Assembly (NCBI GenBank): GCA_902619805.1
Contig: CACNGC010000010.1
Location: 1 to 60,948 of the forward strand
Direction of reading: 5' to 3'
Source of the DNA: an uncultured SAR116 cluster alpha proteobacterium
Lineage (GTDB): Bacteria; Pseudomonadota; Alphaproteobacteria; Puniceispirillales; Marisalimonadaceae
DNA length: 60,948 nt
Within the stretch, counting starts at the first letter, position 1. The number at the start of each line of letters is the position of its first letter. Made by a program: the position numbers and the translations under genes. Positions 7,401 through 15,075 of the stretch are shown here, piece after piece. The notes beneath the pieces were generated by a model. That model made no database searches. It saw only the letters and a program-made list of their open reading frames with translations, and was not told the DNA's origin.

Positions 7401-10033
7401 AGATTATTAGAGAATAGTGTCTCTTCAATTTTTTTATAATCTAACAATTCTTGAAAAAACTTAATCGCATATTTTTTTGTGAATTTATATTTTTTTACAA
7501 CTGTTTCAAAAAGAGATTTTGCATCTTTATTTTCAGAAGATAAAAAAGAAAATGATCCAGAGTTTTGAAGATAAGCAATGTGCTTTAATAAAACATCACT
7601 TGAAGGAATACGATCAATATGAAAATCATTATTTAATTTATCTTTTATGTCATTTATTGAATTAACTTGTTTGATTGCATCGTTTAAAACAGTTAATGCA
7701 TTTGGGTTTTCAAATTTTTTATCTCTCAGAAAAAATACAGTCTCTGTAGTTTCTGATATAATTTTATTAGCGCTTTTAAATGATTCAAAAGAGCATTTTT
7801 TTAAATTTGGAAAATTATCAAAAAAATCAATAAAGCTCTCATGAGTTTGGACATTTTTTTTCTGTTCCTCTATTAATTTATCAAGATCTAATTTTAAACT
7901 TCCTGAATTTAAAGAAGATAAATTTAATTCTTGTAATTTGCTAATATCATTTTTCAATTTAACTTGAAGATCATTATTAAGAGGTTCAATAAACATGTCT
8001 TCAAAATTAGTTTCAAATTCTTGAATTTTTTTCTTTAGATCTAGAAAATCCTGAGCTAATTTAGTGCTGTTATTTTCTATCATTAGCAATGAAAATTGAA
8101 CATCAGAATTTTCTAAATACTCTTCTAGAGATTTGAAGTTTTCAGTGATTTTATTTCTTTGAAGGCTAATTGATATATCTATTTCACCTTCATCATCTAG
8201 ATAATCAGAAAAGAGATTATTAAATTTAATAATCTCTTTAGATAGATCTGATGATTTCAATAAAATGTCATCAATGATAAACTTATTTACATTACTAAGC
8301 TTGATATTTGACCAAAAAGAATCAACATCTTTGCAAGAATACCAATTTTTTTCTAACTCTTTGCAATCATCTAAAAGTTTTCTTATTTTGTTTTTTGACA
8401 GTAATAAGGAATTTTCTATTTTAAATTGATTAATTTGTTCTTTTTTTAAATTTGTTTCACTTAATCGGATATTTTTTCCAAAAATATCAAAAACTGTATA
8501 CCCTTCAATAAATTCGCTTTTTAAAATATTTATATATGATAATAGTTTTTCTCTAGATTCTCTAAAATTTTCAATATCTGATTGATGATTTATTTTATAA
8601 TCTTTTCCCAATTCAGACTTTATTTCATTTTCGGAAATTTCAATTCTTTTCTTTATGCTAGTTATCAGTTTGCCCCTAGAGGTTCTAGTATCTTGAAGTG
8701 GCAAAATAAAATCTTCCAAACCAAGGCTTTTAATTCTAGCTAAGACAACTTCCAAAGCCGCTAACTTTTGAGCAACAAAAAGTACTTTTTTTCCACTGGC
8801 AATAGCTGATACAATTGCATTCACTATAGTTTGTGATTTACCAGTTCCCGGAGGTCCTTCAATTGCAAGACTTTTGCCTCTTTGAATGTCGACTAAAGCG
8901 CTAAACTGAGAGGAATCTGCATCTAATACTAAATTTGGCACTTCATTTTCAATTTCAGGTAAGTCATTATTATAATCTTCAGCAAATGAGTAATCCTGTA
9001 GGCTTGTATCAGTACCTATCAGTAAGTCTTGAACTAATTGATTGTTTTCATAATCATGATTGTCAAATTTCAAGTCATTAAACATAGACATTTGAGCTGA
9101 TGGAAAATTACCAAAATTTATAAATCGTTTTACATTCCATTTAGTGAAATTTTTGGGCTTTAAATTACCAATGATAGTAAAATAATCTTCTATTGAAGTT
9201 CCATCAAATTCTGGAAACTCAATTTGATATTGTTGTTTTAGTTTTTCTTTTAAAACACGATTTGTTCTTCCTTTTTCACCAACACCATCAATAAAGTATT
9301 TAATTCCGTGCGCAGAAGATTTTCTTTGAAGATTTAATGGAAGAATTACTAAAGGAGATAAGTTTTCTTGTTCTCCATCAAGTTCAATCCATTCTAGAAA
9401 TCCGAAGGCCGCATGCAGAGTGTTAATTCCTGTTTCTAACTCTGATGTCCTTCCTTTTGAAAATATTTTACCAGCTAATCTTTCCAGATCTTTTGGTAAT
9501 AACAAAGTTTGTATCTTATTATCTGAATGCCTACCATCATCATGTGTTTCATCAGGAGTCGGTAAGTCATAATTTGGATTAATATCGTTATTTTTGGCGT
9601 GCTGTCTTAGATTAAGAGAATCTCTTTTAACCCTTGGTGGCATTTTAAATTCTTCTCTAATTCTATCTTTAAGATCTCTTTGAGCTTTTAATAAACTATC
9701 CTGTGAAGTGTCTTTTTCTTCTTCTAATCTAAATAATTCTTCAAAATACAACTCATCAGTTACTAATAATTCTTTAAATCTATTTTCAAATTTAGGGTTT
9801 AATTCATCTTTTGGTTCATCTTCTAATGTTGGCAATGATGTTAATTCAAATTCAGAAAACTCAAGTCCATTTAGGATCATTTCAGGGTGTTCATCAATCA
9901 CTCTAATGTAGTTCTGATAACTAGTGCCCATACGGGTATTAATTAAAGGATTAGAACGAGAAAAATCTAAAATTTTAACACGTAAATTTTCTAATTTTTC
10001 TTGAAAAAATTCTAAAAGGTCACCTGAAAGCAT
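4445..10033 (-). CDS. DUF4011-type SF1 helicase with Vsr/MTES_1575-like nuclease and GreA/GreB-like tail
   Basis: A 1862-residue DNA-processing enzyme. The N-terminus (LRVKILDFSRSNPLINTR, residues 17-34) matches DUF4011. Walker A GPPGTGKS is at residues 393-400, Walker B CIIDEASQM near 1289, and the later SF1 motifs (VASIQGDERDTILIS, RRLNVLFSRAKKQL) follow. Between motifs Ia and II lies an insert of roughly 700 residues, mostly coiled coil. A PD-(D/E)XK-like nuclease of the Vsr/MTES_1575 type (YFIDIGV, GVECDGRQYH) is near 1585-1680. The last 75 residues resemble the GreA/GreB C-terminal domain (PIAKAVLDQEKGDEIDV). It is the last and largest gene of the minus-strand operon, 30 bases after the 94-residue gene. 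DUF4011-helicase-Vsr proteins are known antiphage factors (Hhe, from memory). Here the protein is probably the effector of a multi-gene membrane-linked system. Confidence 0.85.
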   Translation of the reverse strand: MLSGDLLEFFQEKLENLRVKILDFSRSNPLINTRMGTSYQNYIRVIDEHPEMILNGLEFSEFELTSLPTLEDEPKDELNPKFENRFKELLVTDELYFEELFRLEEEKDTSQDSLLKAQRDLKDRIREEFKMPPRVKRDSLNLRQHAKNNDINPNYDLPTPDETHDDGRHSDNKIQTLLLPKDLERLAGKIFSKGRTSELETGINTLHAAFGFLEWIELDGEQENLSPLVILPLNLQRKSSAHGIKYFIDGVGEKGRTNRVLKEKLKQQYQIEFPEFDGTSIEDYFTIIGNLKPKNFTKWNVKRFINFGNFPSAQMSMFNDLKFDNHDYENNQLVQDLLIGTDTSLQDYSFAEDYNNDLPEIENEVPNLVLDADSSQFSALVDIQRGKSLAIEGPPGTGKSQTIVNAIVSAIASGKKVLFVAQKLAALEVVLARIKSLGLEDFILPLQDTRTSRGKLITSIKKRIEISENEIKSELGKDYKINHQSDIENFRESREKLLSYINILKSEFIEGYTVFDIFGKNIRLSETNLKKEQINQFKIENSLLLSKNKIRKLLDDCKELEKNWYSCKDVDSFWSNIKLSNVNKFIIDDILLKSSDLSKEIIKFNNLFSDYLDDEGEIDISISLQRNKITENFKSLEEYLENSDVQFSLLMIENNSTKLAQDFLDLKKKIQEFETNFEDMFIEPLNNDLQVKLKNDISKLQELNLSSLNSGSLKLDLDKLIEEQKKNVQTHESFIDFFDNFPNLKKCSFESFKSANKIISETTETVFFLRDKKFENPNALTVLNDAIKQVNSINDIKDKLNNDFHIDRIPSSDVLLKHIAYLQNSGSFSFLSSENKDAKSLFETVVKKYKFTKKYAIKFFQELLDYKKIEETLFSNNLLINLAGENNDGIKTDFESLVQTCKFYNTLNNSFNDINDQPILEFLKIQPLNIIKSFPKIENFETDIFTNFEQVEKFLTNIDDKIKTISTEIEFIDNNFSYLKNKEDITTNKLINFEDSYKNYDERVTRLNDIKHDRVFEKFDLNSLDQKKLDHSINLIKIIENLEFEKEKTIELIKDNLLEQIVKNHENFLNDKKILKVKIQEFVSNYKLENINIDDEDFKYISFSKELEKANNERTNLENFANFNKELVNFSNKDILSFIEFQLMEEQHLDGINLTVETLIFRDLMLEIYKKYGEKLSGYNGQNLATLRKKVRELDKKIIDSNCKKIKLDLIENCSPDIGNGKGKPTTYTGMSLLYHEIERKAGHKSPRFLLDKAGEALLELMPCWTMPPLNIAKYLKSNMKKFDLCIIDEASQMIPGFALGALLRSNQCIIVGDVNQMPPDNTFISNLNNNDLDEDLATPEESILEIANVTFKPRRRLKWHYRSEDSSLIAFSNRYVYQDELILFPSSSENSQVQDMGVSLVKLDGIYKSSINLIEATKVVEYATEFMKNHPKRSLGIVTMNLQQTDHILSLIDTAQNTLKHVRDYIDYWDKVNEGLERFIVKNVASIQGDERDTILISTVYGPETLGGPVAKKFGPINGNSGKRRLNVLFSRAKKQLVTFTSMKPSDLNVNKGSNEGVYLLGKWLEYSQTKIIDAGEETNKNPDSDFEIYVMEQIEKLGYQAIPQVGVAGYFIDIGVKHPDWDYGYIMGVECDGRQYHSSLSARDRDRLRQNVLENLGWSFHRIWSTDWFNTRDQEISRLKTRLDSRLEELKSSKNIKNNPTIEDLSIELRKEEISNLLTENKLDKKEDKLQEITKERFEDALKNTKHSKGTEEYNQEVTKIMDGLVETLENEEIKSISKENNKFIQTNDKVCLEYLDGDKGVFEFIISEKENNLENGIINHNMPIAKAVLDQEKGDEIDVLVGVKRRKAIIKEVNKQVGN

Positions 10034-10063
10034 TTTTTTTCTTTCAATAAAAGGATTATTTGC

Positions 10064-10348
10064 CTAAATGCACTGAGACAATAATTCAAAATTTAATTTT
10101 ATAATAACTTTACAAATAAAATCATTAATTTCAATAAAATGGTATAATGTTGCAAAGAAAAGGGTAGTTACTAAGAAAACGTCGTGAGGACCAATAACAA
10201 ATGTTTTCTTTTTTTCATTTTTAATAATTTTTTTAGCTCTGGATATTAACAATAAGTAATTTTTAGTTTTAGCAACCCTTCTTAAGTTTTGTAGAGATAG
10301 AGTTAAACTATTTATTTCTTCAAGATGTTTATGTTCTAATGAGGCCAT
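10064..10348 (-). CDS. Small helical protein of the defence-like operon
   Basis: A 94-residue protein between the MotB-like gene and the giant helicase. Its ATG at 10348 lies inside the end of the preceding gene (13-base overlap), a strong sign of coupled translation. The first 55 residues are charged and helical (LEEINSLTLSLQNLRRVAKT). The second half has a hydrophobic stretch (VFLVTTLFFATLYHF) that could be a membrane segment or the core of a helical bundle. No family recognised. From its place it may be an adaptor linking membrane components to the helicase, but that is inference only. Confidence 0.6.
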   Translation of the reverse strand: MASLEHKHLEEINSLTLSLQNLRRVAKTKNYLLLISRAKKIIKNEKKKTFVIGPHDVFLVTTLFFATLYHFIEINDFICKVIIKLNFELLSQCI

Positions 10349-11505
10349 TGTTCATCTCGTAAAATAATTAGATTGAAGCGCTGGGCTAGACCTTTTTCGA
10401 CGATATTTCGATATATAGTATCATTAGTTGTTTGGTCATATACTTGAATATTATATAAACAAGGAATTGCTACATACCTATTTTTTAAATCTGAGTAGTA
10501 TCCTTTTTTGTCTAATCCATGTCTGTATATAGGCTCTGTTTGAAATAAAAATTCGGTAATTGATAAACTTCTATCAAATTCAATTCTAGACATTGGTATT
10601 CTATCTTTTCTAGCATTTAATTCGTCTTTATTTAGAAATTTATGATCTTTTCTGTTATGAATTAGTATTCCTCTATTATCTATTAATACATCAAAAATAT
10701 TTAGAGATCGTAATCTCCCTAAATTTTCATCAAACTTTGTCCAACAAGCAATTTTTTGAGTACCATCACCCACTAATCTTATTAACTCTTCTTGTACATC
10801 TTTATCCTTAGCATATTCATTTATAAGAGCTTGATTTGCTCTTTCTAACTCTTTGTTTTTTTGTTCTAGTTTCTTAATTTTTTCTTGCTGGTCTTTTATT
10901 AATTTTGATAAATCTTTATCAATTAGAGCCTGTAGTTTTTTTATTTTTTCTTCAAGTTCATTTATTTTTGATTTTAATGCAGAATTTTGAAATTCAAGCT
11001 TTTCTTTATCCTCTTTTAATTTTTTTAAATCTTCCTTTAGAGAATTTAATTCTAACTTTAATTCTTTTATTTCATTATTTTTTTCAGATAAAAGTTCTTG
11101 AAGTTTTGTAACGTCATCACCGTATTTTTTAAAATCTGCATTTTCTTGTTTTAATTTTTCAATCTCAGCTTCAAGTTCTTTGATTTTTTTAAAAATTTCT
11201 TCAAGTTGTTTATCAATGTCTTTATCACCGACTAAGTTTTCTTTTAAAAGAATAAATACTTCGTCAATTTCTTTAGGTAAAATATTTGGATAGTGTTTGA
11301 TAACTTCCTCTCCAATTTTTATTTGGTCTTCTACCTTTTTTTTCTCTTTCTCAACGAGGCGAGCATATCCAACAGCAACTAAAAGTAATAAAAATACTAA
11401 TAGTAAAAAAACTTCAGCAAGAGATAATCCTAATATTAAACCTCGACGATATGGTTTTTCTAAGTCAGGAAAATACTCGGAGTTATAACTTTTTTTCCGT
11501 GGCAT
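10336..11505 (-). CDS. MotB/ZorB-like single-span protein with long coiled coil
   Basis: A 389-residue protein with a short basic N-terminus, one membrane span (residues about 25-48) and, at the start of the span, an acidic residue, Glu31, in LSLAEVFLLLVFL. That is the position of the ion-binding Asp in MotB, ExbD, TolR and ZorB. Residues 50-245 form a very long Lys/Glu-rich coiled coil. Residues 250-389 form a compact domain that does not show the peptidoglycan-binding OmpA motif expected in MotB or ZorB. By the positive-inside rule the coiled coil and C-terminal domain face the periplasm. The gene overlaps the channel-like gene upstream by 23 bases. Probable plug/stator partner of that channel. 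Confidence 0.65.
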   Translation of the reverse strand: MPRKKSYNSEYFPDLEKPYRRGLILGLSLAEVFLLLVFLLLLVAVGYARLVEKEKKKVEDQIKIGEEVIKHYPNILPKEIDEVFILLKENLVGDKDIDKQLEEIFKKIKELEAEIEKLKQENADFKKYGDDVTKLQELLSEKNNEIKELKLELNSLKEDLKKLKEDKEKLEFQNSALKSKINELEEKIKKLQALIDKDLSKLIKDQQEKIKKLEQKNKELERANQALINEYAKDKDVQEELIRLVGDGTQKIACWTKFDENLGRLRSLNIFDVLIDNRGILIHNRKDHKFLNKDELNARKDRIPMSRIEFDRSLSITEFLFQTEPIYRHGLDKKGYYSDLKNRYVAIPCLYNIQVYDQTTNDTIYRNIVEKGLAQRFNLIILRDEQWPH

Positions 11506-12685
11506 CTTTTATTGTGTCCGCTGCGTCATTTAAACCTTTTATATACCTGTTAGTAGCTTCCTTTGCAGCCTTTGAACTAGATTTAATATTATCTACTTCA
11601 TCTCCAATTTCTTTTACAGGTTGTTCAAACTTTTCTCTTGATCGTTCAAAAATATTACTGATTTTGTTAATATTTTCATCTGCTTTGTCTATGTTTGGAA
11701 TAGTATCACTTACTCTTTTAATAAGTTGATTAAACCCATTTCGCATTTCACTTTCTTTATCATTGATCTCACTCAAGATATTTACTGTATTCGTCATTTG
11801 TTGTGCAGCATTATCTATTTTATCTACAACGTCAGAAATTTTTTCAGATGAGTTGTCTAATCTATTAGAAAAATTATTGAGATTTGTTTCTATATTCGAT
11901 GTAATTTGACTAAATGATGATTTTAAAACTTCTGCTGATTCTGTTAATGTCTCTGAGATTTCTTGAGCGGAATTACCAATAACTTCAATTTGTCTTTTAT
12001 TTTCTGCAGCCAAATCTACAAGCTGTTTGGAAACTGTTTTTATATTATCAGCATGAATTCTTGTTGCTTCCTCCAAAGTTTCAGAAACCCGTCTATTTAA
12101 TTCTTCTGAAGTTGTGTTGTAAGTAGTTGATAAAGTACTTAAGTCACCTTGGAACCTTATCATTGAGGTTTTTATTTCATCAAGCATTCTACCAAGTTGC
12201 TGACGTGCCTCATTATCTATTGTGCCGGGATCATTGTTGTATTGTTGCATCCAAACTCTCATGCCAATTCCAGCAATTGTCGATAATAACGCAATACCAA
12301 AACCTGCAAGTAAACTTAATATGTCCAATGATCCTGTAGCAACTCCATCATTACCTAAATTTTTACCTACTTTTACTAGTGAATAAGTTAAAGAAAATAA
12401 TGTATATAAAAGCCCAAGGTAATATGCATTATCGCTAGATCTATCAAGAGCGTTACCAACTAAATTTAGAGTCTTAAGGTTAATAAATCCATAAATTATA
12501 ATAAAAGAAACCGCTATCAACGCTATTACAAAATTAAGAACAAAACTTTGTACTGATAAGTCATTAAGTATCCTTAAAGTTATTATGATGGCAGCACCAA
12601 CTACTGTAAATATACCAAATAACAACCTTTCCTTTGAATCATCTTGTACGTTTTTAAAAATTTTTAAATCTACCAATCTTTCCAT
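11483..12685 (-). CDS. ExbB/TolQ/MotA-like channel subunit with long helical tail (ZorA-like)
   Basis: A 400-residue protein with four membrane segments near residues 21-41, 49-70, 88-106 and 121-146. The third (LGLLYTLFSLTYSLV, Thr95) and fourth (FGIALLSTIAGIGM, Ser135-Thr136) follow the GLLGT and ALLTT patterns of the proton-channel family ExbB/TolQ/MotA. After the fourth segment, residues 160-400 form one continuous, Ser/Asn/Glu-rich helical tail with no membrane segments. ZorA of the Zorya antiphage systems has the same plan: a MotA-like channel followed by a long cytoplasmic tail. The gene overlaps its neighbours by 16 and 23 bases and is followed by the MotB-like partner. I infer an ion-driven membrane motor that senses or signals to the helicase. 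Confidence 0.7.
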   Translation of the reverse strand: MERLVDLKIFKNVQDDSKERLLFGIFTVVGAAIIITLRILNDLSVQSFVLNFVIALIAVSFIIIYGFINLKTLNLVGNALDRSSDNAYYLGLLYTLFSLTYSLVKVGKNLGNDGVATGSLDILSLLAGFGIALLSTIAGIGMRVWMQQYNNDPGTIDNEARQQLGRMLDEIKTSMIRFQGDLSTLSTTYNTTSEELNRRVSETLEEATRIHADNIKTVSKQLVDLAAENKRQIEVIGNSAQEISETLTESAEVLKSSFSQITSNIETNLNNFSNRLDNSSEKISDVVDKIDNAAQQMTNTVNILSEINDKESEMRNGFNQLIKRVSDTIPNIDKADENINKISNIFERSREKFEQPVKEIGDEVDNIKSSSKAAKEATNRYIKGLNDAADTIKDATEKKL

Positions 12686-13500
12686 CCTATTGCTACTGCT
12701 TTAGATTGTTTAAAATAATCTATCCACCATTTTTTATGATTAATATTTTGAACTTTTGAATATTGATCACGTTTTAAATACCTTATGTGAACAACAAGCT
12801 GTTTTAAGTCAATTTTATCAATTTTATTAATGTTTGGTAATTTTCTGAAATGAGATATTTTAGATCCATTCTCAAGCATATCTGAAATTAAAATTACTCT
12901 ATTTGGTTTGTTTTTGTTAAATTCAGCTCTTTTTTGTCCAAATTCATAAGTTAATACATAATTTAATGTATACAAAATGGGAGAATTTTCTTGTTTCATT
13001 TTTGAAAGATCTTTTGGGAAGAGGTTAGTAATAAAATTTTTAAACTTTTCATAATTAGCTAACCTAATTAATTTCCCAGTTTGCATATCTTTAAAAAACT
13101 CTCCACTATCCACTTCTCCGGGGTTGCAAATTCTACCATGATTTTTTGGTTTTTTACCTAAAGCACTCATGGTCCAAACTGATAATTGATGTTGTCTACC
13201 TAGTCCTAATTCATTTATAATTGATGATGTTGATGTATCTTGAAACTGTGATAGTAGACTACCCGTTTTACCATTTAATTTTAAAGCCTGAATATCTGTT
13301 AAAGGATCAGAAGTATCAATAATTACAATAGTTTTTGCTTCAGCGCCATTTCTTGGACAGTTGTTATTATCTAGCTGTTCTTTTTCTGTAAGTAAAATAA
13401 ATGTAAGAAGAGTAATAATTAACACTACAGAAATTATAATAAGGTAAATACCTCTCTTTTTTGCTTTTTTTTCTTTGTCTTGTCTAATATTAACGACCAC
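12670..13500 (-). CDS. Membrane-anchored vWA-like protein
   Basis: A 276-residue protein: a basic cytoplasmic start, one membrane span (residues about 18-38), then a soluble domain that by charge should lie in the periplasm. The domain starts with a beta strand ending in IDTSD and later has NRVILISDMLEN; together these resemble the first and third metal-binding loops of von Willebrand factor A domains, though the first loop lacks the full DxSxS pattern. Two Cys residues (NNCP and RICNP) could form a disulfide. The start overlaps the upstream gene by 11 bases and the stop overlaps the next by 16. Likely a ligand-binding or assembly subunit of the membrane complex; the vWA assignment is tentative. 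Confidence 0.55.
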   Translation of the reverse strand: MVVNIRQDKEKKAKKRGIYLIIISVVLIITLLTFILLTEKEQLDNNNCPRNGAEAKTIVIIDTSDPLTDIQALKLNGKTGSLLSQFQDTSTSSIINELGLGRQHQLSVWTMSALGKKPKNHGRICNPGEVDSGEFFKDMQTGKLIRLANYEKFKNFITNLFPKDLSKMKQENSPILYTLNYVLTYEFGQKRAEFNKNKPNRVILISDMLENGSKISHFRKLPNINKIDKIDLKQLVVHIRYLKRDQYSKVQNINHKKWWIDYFKQSKAVAIGWKDW

Positions 13501-15013
13501 TGGAATACTTTCTATGAATATTATCTATTTCATCTGCGTACATAGAATTTTTATCAAGTTTTTCTACATTTTCTATTAATTTAAAAACTCTTAAATATTC
13601 ATTAAGTGAATCACTTATTTTATTCTGATAAGATTGTGCTTCTTTGTACAAGTTATCTATATCAGCTAACTCTTGATTAAATGACATGTGTGTTTCAGGT
13701 AGTTTTAATAAAGTATCACTAATTTTAAATTGGTTAACTTCAAAACTTTTTGGGGTTTTATTATCTTCTCTGTTATCAATGTTTATTGTTCTATATTGAG
13801 AATATAATGCTTTACCTATTGTCTTAACTCTTTCCGTTAAGGTTTGATACTGATCAGTTAAATTTATTATATCTTTACTTTTTTGTTTAATAGCTTGGAC
13901 ACTTGATTTGTTAGTTGTTAACCATCCATTTACGTCACTAATCCCATCTGTAGATATTTTTGTGAGTTCATTTTGAGATTCATCTACTTGATCAGTATAA
14001 AACTCATATCTTTCTTTTTCTTCTTTTGCAAATAATCCGTATTCTGGATAAGGATCATCCCAGTCCACTCCTTTTTTTGATGAATACAAGAAAAATAAAA
14101 TTCCAGCAAAAGTAATCAAATAACACTTCATATCTCCATAAATCATTGTCTTAGACATTAAATCGTTCAAAACAGGTGTTCCAATATTATTAACTTGTAT
14201 AAGTCTGTCTTCGTATCCTAAGGATACTAATTTTAGTAAGTTATCTCTATAGTGACCTATACCTAAATTGAATATTAGACCTAATAAAAAAACTATAGAT
14301 GTCATCACAAAACCTATTATTTTTTGAGATATTTCAATTCGATAAATTTTTCTTATAAATAAATATCCAACAGAAAATCCAACAAAAATATTGATAGATG
14401 AAAACATAAAAATTTCAATTAAAGCACCAGCCAAACCGTCTGGGTGAACATCTCTAAGAGTAAAAGCATTAATGAAAAGTTCTAAAATAAATAAAATGCC
14501 AATAATACCAAGACTAAGAAACTTTGAGTCTGGTATTCTAGGGTTTCTATCAATGCCATTATTTATTTTAAAATCATTTAATGATTGTTTGCTAATTATT
14601 AACTTTTCTTTTAAATCATAAATAATATTGAACTGAGTTTTAACATTTGAATATAAATTACTTAAAATACCTTCTCCAATTTCTCTAATCTTAGCTTTAC
14701 TTTTATCTGTATCTTTTAGATCTTCCAATTGAGCTTGGGTAGTGTGACTCATTCCTTCAATTTTTGTTTTTATATATTCTTTACCTTCTGTAAGTATAAA
14801 AGTCATACATTCATCAATGTCTGCAGCTATGTCATCTTTCATGCTAGTGCTAGGTTTAGGAATGTTTCTATTAGCTTTTTCGAGGCTTCTATTTTCAATA
14901 TCTAATATTTGGGCAATTTTAGATTTGCTAATTTTATTAAATTTACCTGTTGAAGCGTTTATCAAGTTATTATGACTTGAAAAATACTCCGATATTTTGT
15001 CTAAAAAATTCAT
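13490..15013 (-). CDS. Four-span membrane protein with flanking helical domains
   Basis: A 507-residue protein. Residues 1-160 are soluble and helical, four membrane spans lie near 166-186, 197-220, 231-251 and 296-311, and residues 320-507 are again helical and partly coiled coil (many Gln, Asn and Lys). No enzymatic motif is visible and I do not recognise the family. The gene is the second of the operon, 62 bases after the nuclease-like gene, and overlaps the vWA-like gene by 11 bases. It is not the channel subunit, which is encoded two genes further on. A scaffold or sensor role in the same membrane complex is inferred from the tight coupling. Confidence 0.6.
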   Translation of the reverse strand: MNFLDKISEYFSSHNNLINASTGKFNKISKSKIAQILDIENRSLEKANRNIPKPSTSMKDDIAADIDECMTFILTEGKEYIKTKIEGMSHTTQAQLEDLKDTDKSKAKIREIGEGILSNLYSNVKTQFNIIYDLKEKLIISKQSLNDFKINNGIDRNPRIPDSKFLSLGIIGILFILELFINAFTLRDVHPDGLAGALIEIFMFSSINIFVGFSVGYLFIRKIYRIEISQKIIGFVMTSIVFLLGLIFNLGIGHYRDNLLKLVSLGYEDRLIQVNNIGTPVLNDLMSKTMIYGDMKCYLITFAGILFFLYSSKKGVDWDDPYPEYGLFAKEEKERYEFYTDQVDESQNELTKISTDGISDVNGWLTTNKSSVQAIKQKSKDIINLTDQYQTLTERVKTIGKALYSQYRTINIDNREDNKTPKSFEVNQFKISDTLLKLPETHMSFNQELADIDNLYKEAQSYQNKISDSLNEYLRVFKLIENVEKLDKNSMYADEIDNIHRKYSSGR

Positions 15014-15075
15014 CTCGTTATAACTCTATATAAGTATAATTTATAATCACATACTTCTAATATTAAATTTGCAGG

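Noticed and set aside
10336-11505. OmpA/peptidoglycan-binding domain in the MotB-like protein
   Set aside because: The C-terminal domain does not show the conserved OmpA pattern (TD..G....N..LS..R), so I do not claim peptidoglycan binding.
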